Shown: piece by piece, positions 56,514 through 64,000 of the stretch | Layout of the letters: each line of letters starts with the position of its first letter | Numbering within the stretch: the first letter of the stretch is position 1 | Source of the DNA: Paraphaeosphaeria minitans | Lineage: Eukaryota > Ascomycota > Dothideomycetes > Pleosporales > Didymosphaeriaceae | Length of the DNA: 64,000 nt | Assembly (NCBI GenBank): GCA_015832175.1 | Contig: WJXW01000001.1 | Location: forward strand, 1,302,001-1,366,000 | Direction of reading: 5' to 3' | Made by a program: the position numbers and the translations under genes | Notes under the pieces: generated by a model | What the model saw: only the letters and a program-made list of their open reading frames with translations | Told to the model about the DNA's origin: nothing | Databases searched by the model: none

Positions 56514-57257
56514 ATGGCCGCAAGCACGCTCCAGACCAAGACCATCAGCTCCGAGAAATTCGTGGAAAGCTGCGGTGCGATCTTGTTCGACCTGGCTAAC
56601 CTCTCTGACATCAAAGTGTGCCTAATCCAGCACAAAGACACCGCGGAATGGCATTTCGCCAAAGGACGTCGCAACCAGGGGGAGAGCCGCAAGGATGCTG
56701 CAACCCGTGAAGTGATGGAGGAAACCGGATTTCGTTGCCGGCTACTGCCACTCACCATGCCAACCAGGGCAACCCCAGCAGACGCCCACCCAGACGTCCC
56801 TGACAAAGTGCACGTGTACGAGAATCTCGTAGAGCCATTCATGTGCCAGATACGAACGCTGAAGGCTGGAAAAGGCACCAAGATCATATTCTGGTTCATT
56901 GCAACCCTGGAAGAGGATGCGGGCAGGGGCAGACTACCAGGAGAAGACACATGGTTGCCTACATTCAAGTCATGGCACAGTGCATTGAACGCCTTAACAT
57001 TCCAGAACGATCGAGAGGTGTTACAAAAGGCCTTGTCGTTGCTTCAGATGACGTATCCAACGCTTGATTTTCCAACCAAAGGTACCGATCAATCGAACGC
57101 ACTCCCAGGAAGCCCGACCAGCCTCGATCCGAACGCAAACCAATCAAAGAAGGCTGCGAGGCGAGCCGCAAAAGATGTAAAAGCCGTCAAGAGACAGAGA
57201 ATGCGCGAGAAGCAGAAGCAGAAGAGCTCAGCAGCAGATGTCAACAGTCAACATTAA
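56514..57257 (+). CDS. NUDIX hydrolase
   Basis: A single exon encodes 247 aa from MAASTLQTKTISSEKFVESC; an upstream in-frame Met at 56457 would add 19 residues with no family resemblance. The NUDIX box is complete: GRRNQGESRKDAATREVMEETG fits G-x5-E-x7-R-E-x2-E-E-x-G, preceded by CGAILFDL and AEWHFAKGR. Such enzymes cleave nucleoside diphosphates linked to another moiety (diphosphoinositol polyphosphates, ADP-ribose, dinucleoside polyphosphates and similar). The KGR preceding the box recalls Aps1/DIPP-type enzymes, but the length and middle region are not diagnostic. The C-terminus is highly basic (KKAARRAAKDVKAVKRQRMR), suggesting nuclear or nucleolar localisation or RNA contact. Confidence 0.9.
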   Translation: MAASTLQTKTISSEKFVESCGAILFDLANLSDIKVCLIQHKDTAEWHFAKGRRNQGESRKDAATREVMEETGFRCRLLPLTMPTRATPADAHPDVPDKVHVYENLVEPFMCQIRTLKAGKGTKIIFWFIATLEEDAGRGRLPGEDTWLPTFKSWHSALNALTFQNDREVLQKALSLLQMTYPTLDFPTKGTDQSNALPGSPTSLDPNANQSKKAARRAAKDVKAVKRQRMREKQKQKSSAADVNSQH

Positions 57258-57340
57258 TCCCCACCCGAACGCTTGACCTACAACTATGTCGCACGAATGC
57301 AAGACTTTTCGCCAGGCACCAGCTAATCGGGAGCCCCACC

Positions 57341-58205
57341 TCAATCATCCCTTGCCAACCACTTCCTCGACGCCTTATACACCTTTGGAAATGCCTCATC
57401 AAGCGCTAGATACCTTTCAAACACCCCCTCATCCAAAATCTCCAGAAACTTCAAACACGTCACAAAGCACACATCCGCATACGAGACTGCACACAAGTTA
57501 GTCCTTTTATACGCCCCCTTTCCGATCTCAGACTCACCCGTCTCCCCCAAGAAGAATGGACCCCCCTTTTTGCGCAGCAAATCCCCAACCTCTTTCGCCT
57601 TGGCTCTCATGTCTTCCCATTGCTCCTCCGTCGCCTCCGCCTCCACCTGTTGCAGCGGCTTTCCAAACATGATCTCCCGAGTCCTGTAAAAATACTCTGA
57701 GGATATGCTGGTGAGCAGATTCGGCACTTTGGGCATGAGGTGCTCAACAATCGGCCCCAGTACGGAAATATTGCGCACTTTTTCCACGATAGGGTCGTCG
57801 AGGTGGAGAGACGGTGTTGGGTACTGCTTCTCGAGCGCGTGCACGATGTGCCAGCTGTCCATGGCGAAGGTGCCGTCGGCATAGCGGATGGCCGGGCTGG
57901 TGTAGTCTGAGAAGTAACCTGGCTCGTTAGGGTCGTTGGGGGGGATGCCGCTTCGTGGGTCAGCGGGTGGAAGATGCGGTGATTTAGGACAAGTACAGGG
58001 CTTTGAGGGTGGGCACGAGGTCGGGATATTCCACGAATTCGGTCTTGTAGTCGAGCCCCTTCATGTTCAGGACCATGCGGACTGCGAGCGTCAGCGGGTT
58101 GGGTAGGATAGGTGCCTCTATCGGCTTACTCTTCCATGGATTGAAAGACCATGCTTTCGCGGGTGCCTTGCTCGGGATATCGTAGAAGATGATCTGCGGA
58201 GCCAT
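57341..58205 (-). CDS. Glutathione S-transferase-like protein, three exons
   Basis: Minus-strand exons are 58205-57997, 57950-57538 and 57486-57341, giving 255 aa. The N-terminal thioredoxin-like domain starts MAPQIIFYDIPSK and includes NPLTLAVRMVLNMKGLDYKTEFVEYPDL and SDYTSPAIRYADGTFAMDSWHIVHALEKQYP. The all-alpha C-terminal domain contains KGGPFFLGETVSYADVCFVTCLKFLE. The second intron is 51 nt, a multiple of three and free of in-frame stops, so unspliced RNA would still encode an in-frame insertion. Splicing is nevertheless supported by GTGAGT, a GACTAAC branch, GTGCAG and by restoring the family motif GETVSYAD. This resembles fungal GST-like proteins of the Ure2p/GTE-like type, acting in detoxification or metabolite conjugation; the substrate is unknown. 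It is tail-to-tail with the NUDIX gene, only 83 bp apart. Confidence 0.87.
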
Positions 58206-59124
58206 TGTCGTGTACGTGGCAGTCTGAAGCAACTGCGCTGGATCGATTCGAACGGTGTAAAGTATTTCAGGCCACGCCGAATCGAAATACGAAACTCGAT
58301 GGGATGCCGAAACACAGAAATTCGGAGTATAGATTCGACTCCCCGTAGAACAGAAAGCATGATATACATGCTACGCACATCCCAGCATTTGTCATCGCGC
58401 ATAACCCCCCTGTAACCTAAAGCAGTAAGCGAAGCGGACCGCATCGGTGAATTCCCGTGGCCGCCAGGAAGCACTCTCGCAATATTCAACTACTCAGCAG
58501 CCCAGTACTTAGTATGTTGAATACCCACAACTGCGACTATGTAAACAGTTATCCAAATAGCACACCCTCTCCCCCATCGCCCATTCCCCGTGCATGCGCA
58601 ATCGTGATAACATAAAACATCTACAAACACGTGTCTCCGTGACAGGATATCTGCTCAAACGACCCACCCCTACCTACCTACCTACCGGGCTACCGTCACA
58701 GCCACCATCCCCCATCTCACAAATACCTATCTCACATCCTTTCGAGCGGCAGCACTGGCGGGCGCAACGCCTTTCTTCGCAAGTCCCAGGTCGGGATCAG
58801 ACGCCAACTTCACACCAGGACTGGTACCTAGGGTAGAAGGCACGCTCGGCCGCTCGCGTGCTGGGGAACTGCTCCGGGGTTTCATAGTTGGCGCTTTTTA
58901 ACCAGGCCCTCGGACGGTGATCATGTCCATCAAGATAGATGCTGGTGGGTACCTACAGGCTCTGCATAATCGCTTGTGCGGAGGAAAGCTACGGTGCCAT
59001 ACCTACGTAAGTGTTGATCTCGGTTCCGTACCTACCTACCGTACCTAGGTCTGGCTTCGGCGCGGGCCGCCGCCAGGAGGAGCGCAAGGGAGGGCAGGAG
59101 CATGACGAGTGGGAGCTCGGTCGT

Positions 59125-59159
59125 GGGAGGGAGGGAGGGAGGGAGGGAGGGAGGGAGGG
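59125..59159. repeat. (GGGA)n microsatellite
   Basis: Eight to nine successive GGGA/GAGG units in a pure-purine run, capable of G-quadruplex or triplex structure. Confidence 0.9.
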
Positions 59160-59931
59160 CAGAAGTGCAAGGCTGTCACTGGCTTACCTACCTATCGCCG
59201 AGCTTGTTCTTGAAGCTCCCCAGAGCTCCCTTGGAGCTTTCGTAGCAAAGTAGCTGTAGCGGCGGGCAAGCGAGCTGGTGATTGGTCGTGGATTGGACCA
59301 TTGCAGGGCTGGGATGCAACAAAGTCGAAAGCGCGGCACCTACCTAGCAATTCCATCTGCATCGGCCCTAGGTAGTTAGGTAACACACAAGTAGGTATGA
59401 AAGCAACAGCCCGCTATCAACAGGTACCTAGAGGACGCGAAATCCAACATGGTCAAGAGAGGTACATCGAGTCCAAATCTCTCGATACCTACCTCAGCCC
59501 CCACCGTATCCCACGGGCCTATCTCGTTAGCACGCCACGCCACCCCAGCTTAGCCGCCTGCTGCACCTTGACAAGCAGACAGCTTGCGGATGTATGTGCA
59601 TTTCCCCGACTGCTCCGGCTGTCATGGTCACGTGCAGTGCAGCGCTGCGTCGGGACCTTGTCCGACTGGACCGCGAGTACAATAGACATAGTCTACCTAC
59701 CTACCTGGTCTACAGTTGGCGTGAACCTCACCTACCTACCTAGCAATACATCCATAGGTAGGTATCTACCTATTCCATTCAATCTTGTCGTGTAGACTCG
59801 TCTCGGGTGTCATGCTCCGCTCCGTCGCAACTCCGTAGGTCCCTACCTGTGCGTCCTCATTCCTACGTAGACTACCTAGATACGCCGTGCTCGCTCCGAC
59901 CTTCTCAGCCGGGTGACGCGCTATCCGTGGG

Positions 59932-59969
59932 GGGTCGGTTCGGGTCGGTTCGGGTCGGTTCGGGTCGGG
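59932..59969. repeat. Tandem GGGTCGGTTC decamer array
   Basis: Four near-perfect copies of the ten-base unit GGGTCGGTTC, each with two G-tracts on the plus strand; the last ends GGGTCGGGAC. Confidence 0.9.
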
Positions 59970-60422
59970 ACGGGTTGTCCTGGATCAGTGCGACTCACAA
60001 GAATACCTCGCTAGCGGTATGGAGTGTGCCATCGGGTCAGCCGCTTATCTTCAGAGCATACCGTGGGTGTCTCGGGAACTTCCTAATCCGGTCCGTATCC
60101 GAGTGCAGCTCAACCGCAGAAATGCAGGCATCAATCAACCTCCATTTCCCTGTTACACAAACACCATGGTGGAGATGACAGGACATGACAGTGACATGTT
60201 TGCAATTTAAGCAAGCTATTAAATCGTCGTACGGTCAAGTGGCTGAGCAGGTGGTACCAAGCCAACCCCAAGGCCTGTTGAAACTCCGTCCCAAGCCAGG
60301 GACCTATTGCTACACCGTTCATGGCAGCGACGGCTGGCCTTTTCTACCATAGCACGTCACATGCGCGTCTAAAAAGCGTAAACCCACATTGATATATCCT
60401 TCCCTTTTCCCTAATCTCACAA

Positions 60423-62641
60423 TTACAACGTCACCTCGACACGACCCTCGGATCCCGGCGCACCGCCCTGCTGCAGCGAGGGGAGGAGGTAGGTGATGTC
60501 GTCCCAAGGATGCCTGTACAGACCAGTCCTGAGCCTCTTCTGGTCGAGGAAGTGAGCAATGAGACCAATGCTGCGACCCAGCACGAAAAGACCATTCAGA
60601 ACACCCATGCGGAGGTAGTCCTCAGCCTCCTCAGAAGAGAAAGCGCCGCAGTTGCGCACGAGGTCGACGAAGCAGACAGCAATGCAACCGTCAACGTTGA
60701 GAATGAGGTTGTCCTTCTTGGACGTCGTGACAGACTCGACGGCAAGAGCGTAGTCGAGCAGCTTGGTGCTGGGGAAGTTCTTCTTGACGAATTCCTTGAC
60801 GAGCTCGACACGAAGATCGGGGTTGTTCCTCGACTTGATCCTGTGACCAATACCGGGGACTGCACTTGGTTAGAAATCAACTTCGGCATAGCTAGCAACA
60901 TCACTTACTGAGCTTGTTCTCCTTCCTCATGGTGTCGACGAAGTCACGGGGGCTAAGACCCTTGTCGAAAGCCTTGGTGAACTCATCAGCGGCACCGTCA
61001 AGGGCACCACCGAAGCGGGAACCGATGGTCAAAAGACCAGACACCAGCGCGGAGATGAGGTCCTTGCCGGCACGGGTGGTGATGATGGTGTTCATGGCAC
61101 CGGACACGGCGGGTCCGTGGTCGGCAGTCAACATGAGAACCATCTCCAAAAAGCGGCTGGCGTAGTCGGGCAGACGGCGACGGAACCAAAGCAGCGACAT
61201 GACACCACCGATGCCAATGTTCTCCTTGAAAACATCGGAGATGGGCATACCGGCGTAGAGCAGCTCCTGGCCACGGTCGTCGGAGATGGTAGAGATGAAA
61301 GCAGCGGGCTTTCGGATGAGGCCAAGTTCCTGAGCCCACGAGTAGTCGATGGGGATCTTGGGAACACCAGGCTCAGGCTTGGGCACAATGGTGCCTTCCT
61401 TGACGAGCTTCTGGTAGACCTGAGCGAGGGTCTGGGGGAGGTCCTCAAAGGTCTCGGGCACGTAGATGCCACCCTCACGCATGGTCTTGTTCTTGGTCGC
61501 CGCAGTCTCGAGCTGAGAGTTGGCGAACGAACCAGCGTGACCAAACTGGACCTCGGTCTTGAGCATACCAGCTACGGTACCAATGGCCCACGCAACGATG
61601 GGCTTGGTGACCTGGCCAGACTTCACAGCCTCGACTACACGGTACTCCTCAACACCACCGACCTCACCAAGCAAAACAATGAGCTTGCACTTGGGGTCCG
61701 CCTGGTAACGGAGGACGTGGTCGATGAAGGTGGTACCAGGGTACCTGTCACCACCAATGGCAACACCCTCCAACACACCGTCGGTGGTGTTTGCAATGAT
61801 GTTGTTGAGCTCGTTGGACATACCACCGGACTTGGACACGTAGGAAACGGACCCAGGGCGGTAGAGCTTGGAAGCAACAATGTTGTCCATCATACCACCA
61901 GTGTTACCGATCTTGAAAGATCCGGGCTTGATGCCGCCGACGGTGGCGGGGCCAATGATGGTGACGCCCTTTTGTTGAGCAACGTACAGGATTTCTCGGG
62001 CACGCTAGTGCTGTCAGTTTCGCGGTGGAGCTGTCAAACATGAACCACGACTTACTCGCTCTGGGACACCCTCAGCGATGATGGCAATCGACTTGATCTG
62101 GGGGAACTCCATCAGCTCCATGGTGGATTGGTACACGGATCGCGAGGAGGCGAAGTTGACGACGGTGTCAACGTCGGTGTGCTTGGCCATGGCCTTGGCC
62201 ACGTCCTGGTAGACGGGCAGCAGCGTCTCGCTGGTTCCCCAGTACCTTTGCCATCATTAGCATCCCAATTGCCCCAAAGAGTGATTTCCAAGTACGCACA
62301 TCTTGCTGACGAACTGTCCACCGAAGGTGTAGATGATACCGGCAACGGACGGGGTCTTGCGCTTGCAGATGAAGTCGAAATCGAGCATGCCCTGCACGGC
62401 ACGGGGCTGCAGTCCGCTGTTGGGCAGTTAGTCGGCTGTCGTCTGCTGACCGCCTTTTTGTGCTGAGTGCATCTCGGGAGGCTTACTAGACGAAGCATCG
62501 TGTCTTGGGGTGGAAGAGGAGGTGGTCGGCGGGCGGGCTCATGGGCCGCGAGGGAGCAGCAAAGCGGCGGATGTTATCGTTGGCAGAGAGGCTGTCCGAC
62601 GAGGCAGCCGCCTGGCTGGGGGCAGGCGCGGCGGAGGGCAT
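60423..62641 (-). CDS. ACL1: ATP-citrate synthase subunit 1 (ACL1), five exons
   Basis: Minus-strand exons are 62641-62487, 62416-62300, 62245-62056, 62004-60909 and 60859-60423; introns are 70, 54, 51 and 49 nt, giving 664 aa. The protein starts [10 protein letters not shown] and has the fungal ACL1 hallmarks: [54 protein letters not shown], the CoA-ligase region [38 protein letters not shown] and [13 protein letters not shown] with the phosphorylated active-site His (GHAG). The citrate-synthase-like C-terminus has [27 protein letters not shown] and [16 protein letters not shown]. With ACL2 it forms the cytosolic enzyme that turns citrate, ATP and CoA into acetyl-CoA and oxaloacetate, feeding lipid, sterol and polyketide synthesis and histone acetylation. 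Family-typical length; no defect seen. Confidence 0.97.
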
Positions 62642-63851
62642 GTTGGCCAGAGGTGTTGAAGACGGCAGTCTATGGGCGGAGGAGAAAAGCTGGGTGCGGC
62701 GAGAATGTCAGCAAGGGTGCAATTGAGGAGGCGGTTGGCGGTCGGCGGTCGGCGGGGTGGGCTCGTCGACAGGGCGAGGAATGAGACGGGAGGCAGAAAA
62801 AATAGCGGCGCAGCTGGGGGGGCAGGAGCACACACGAGGTGAGGCACGGCGGGCAGGAACGAGGGGGGAAACGGCAGGGAGACGACTCACCTTGTAGAAT
62901 GGTGCGCCAGGGACTCTAGAAAGCAGCAGCTGGCGTAGGCGGGGATGGGGGAGATGGTAGAAGAAAGCCTGGTGAGTGTTGCTTCCCGAAGAATTGGGCG
63001 TTCCAGCGTGGTCGGCGTTGAGGTCCCTGCACCTGGTGCTGGATTTGTTGGGGTATGGCCGAGCGACGCGCTAGACCGCAGTCCGACAGTCGGTGAACGG
63101 GGAGCCGATCATGCCATCGCACGCAGCAGGTCGTCGCCGCAGGCTGCTGGAGAGACGCTGCATCGGCATCGGTGGACTCTGCGGACGCTGGACAGCAGCA
63201 GAGGCCCAGCACAGCGCGGCTTCGCGGTGGAAATGGCAATGGCAATGGCAATGGCAATGGAGACGTCGCTCTGGCAGGCTGGCAGCGTGGGCTTCTGCCG
63301 TCGTGGCGCCTCGCTGCCTGCTTCAGTGCTGAGCCAACGCCGATGCCCCTGTCGCCCCTGGCGTTAGCGCGGCCCTGGTTGGCTGGCAGAGACCCGCACC
63401 GCCGAATTCCTGCACGGCCCTCCCCAACCTGCCCGCCGCCGCTCAACCAGCAAAAAACATACAGACCGCCCGTTCCCCACGTCTTCAATTGCTGCTGTTC
63501 TGCCTCCTTACTGCTCCAGCCGTATCGTTATCGCCGGGAACCCGACCGTTGCTGCTCAACCGACAAGGTACGTCCCAGCAACTTCCGTATCCGTCCTGTT
63601 TTTTCCCGTGTCTCCGTGTCTCGCTCCTCGCTGTGCGATTCAGCTGGGCCGGCGCTTTTCGATAAAACCCACTGAGGATAGTACCGGCGCCGCATCGGCC
63701 TACGAGCTTCGAGCCTCTGCGAAATTTGTTCGACGTCAACCGCTCGTCCCTCTCTTGCCTGCACGCCCTCATCCGCTCAGGAGGTCACCACTCACGCTCC
63801 ACAGCTCACTGCCTCGTCTTCACCACAGCCCACTGCCTCGTCTTCACCACC
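62642..63851. promoter_or_regulatory. Divergent ACL1/ACL2 promoter with probable 5' UTR introns
   Basis: About 1.2 kb separates the two start codons. On the ACL1 side, a donor AAG/GTGAGT (62890), a TTGCTGACATT branch and the acceptor CCCATAG (62670) fit a 221-nt intron in the 5' UTR, 28 bases before the start codon. On the ACL2 side, a GACAAG/GTACGT donor at 63568 and a CGCTCAG acceptor near 63780 suggest a second one. A run of five TGGCAA hexamers lies at about 63233-63262. No specific factor site was identified. Confidence 0.6.
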
Positions 63852-64000
63852 ATGTCCGCCAAATCCATCCTCGAGGCCGACGGCAAGGCCATCATCAACT
63901 ACCACCTCACCCGTGCCCCCGTCATCAAGCCCACGCCGCTCGCTCCCTCTTCCACACACAACCCGCCCTCCAAGCTCGCCTCGCTGCACTTTGCCGCCGA
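63852..64000 (+). CDS. ACL2: ATP-citrate synthase subunit 2 (ACL2), N-terminal part cut by window edge
   Basis: The frame starts MSAKSILEADGKAIINYHLT and continues with RAPVIKPTPLAPSSTHNPPS and KLASLHFAA to the end of the window, 49 complete codons. This is the characteristic beginning of fungal ACL2, which carries the ATP-grasp/succinyl-CoA-synthetase beta-like half of the enzyme. The start has a good context (CACCATGTCC). It stands head-to-head with ACL1, a conserved arrangement in Pezizomycotina that allows joint control of the two subunits. The rest lies beyond the window. Confidence 0.95.
   Translation, partial: MSAKSILEADGKAIINYHLTRAPVIKPTPLAPSSTHNPPSKLASLHFAA

Larger units (their letters stand above)
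58206..60422. other. Long intergenic region rich in TACC/GGTA islands and short tandem repeats
   Basis: No gene is supported over 2.2 kb. GGTAGGTA/TACCTACC words occur at about 58667-58688, 59028-59048, 59185-59195, 59338-59400, 59692-59770 and 59835-59885, the densest set in the window. Two G-rich tandem arrays are listed separately. Confidence 0.6.

Noticed and set aside
1..64000. CRISPR arrays, bacterial operons, riboswitches
   Set aside because: Introns, codon patterns and gene families are eukaryotic. No regularly spaced repeats with unique spacers were seen.

Overview
The window is nuclear DNA of a filamentous ascomycete, most likely a Dothideomycete. Most genes carry short introns of about 44-70 bp, with CTAAC/CTGAC-type branch sites. 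The protein families are typical of Pezizomycotina: a two-subunit ATP-citrate lyase, a CBM18-rich chitin deacetylase, GH105, a PTH11/rhodopsin-type membrane protein and an rvt-class cellular reverse transcriptase. One retrotransposon has been eroded by RIP-like C-to-T mutation. The class assignment is inferred from these traits, not from a search. All exon junctions were placed by eye from splice consensus, reading frame and remembered family conservation.

Layout. 0.6-6.6 kb: an aldo-keto reductase, a membrane-anchored lysozyme-like protein with a GATA-like zinc knuckle, and a chitin deacetylase. 8-11.6 kb: a divergent pair, a UBA/AT-hook protein and an XAP5/FAM50 family protein. 12.9-16.6 kb: an SPX-ankyrin-GDPD glycerophosphodiesterase (GDE1 type). 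17-22.3 kb: a secreted protein of unknown function, a GH105 hydrolase and a small cysteine-containing surface protein. 22.3-27.2 kb: gene-poor. 27.2-28.4 kb: a ribosomal protein uS14/RPS29 gene lacking most zinc ligands, a small CXC-domain ORF and a tandem duplication. 29.6-32.9 kb: a divergent MCH1-type transporter and exosome subunit RRP42. 33.4-35.7 kb: a disabled membrane-protein gene. 36.4-38.6 kb: a DUR3-type urea/polyamine symporter. 39.85-44.95 kb: a complete but RIP-degraded Copia element with 131-bp LTRs and a GTTAG target duplication. 47-51.5 kb: a rhodopsin-like membrane protein and a secreted FAD oxidoreductase. 52.6-55.7 kb: an rvt-class reverse transcriptase. 56.5-58.2 kb: a NUDIX hydrolase and a glutathione S-transferase. 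60.4-64 kb: the head-to-head pair ACL1/ACL2, with ACL2 cut by the window edge.

The most striking observation is in the rvt gene. The predicted 966-aa protein contains, in frame and between two acidic stretches, a copy of the histone H3 N-terminal tail (equivalents of R2 to S31, with one substitution). All the usual modification sites are kept (K4, K9, S10, K14, K18, K23, K27, S28). This suggests a cellular reverse transcriptase that mimics histone H3 and could be read by chromatin readers and writers.

Other points worth a look are the zinc-ligand-poor RPS29, two probable GC-AG introns, the fusion of a lysozyme-like domain to a zinc knuckle and transmembrane anchor, the orphan CXC ORF, and dispersed TACCTACC/GGTAGGTA islands confined to non-coding DNA.
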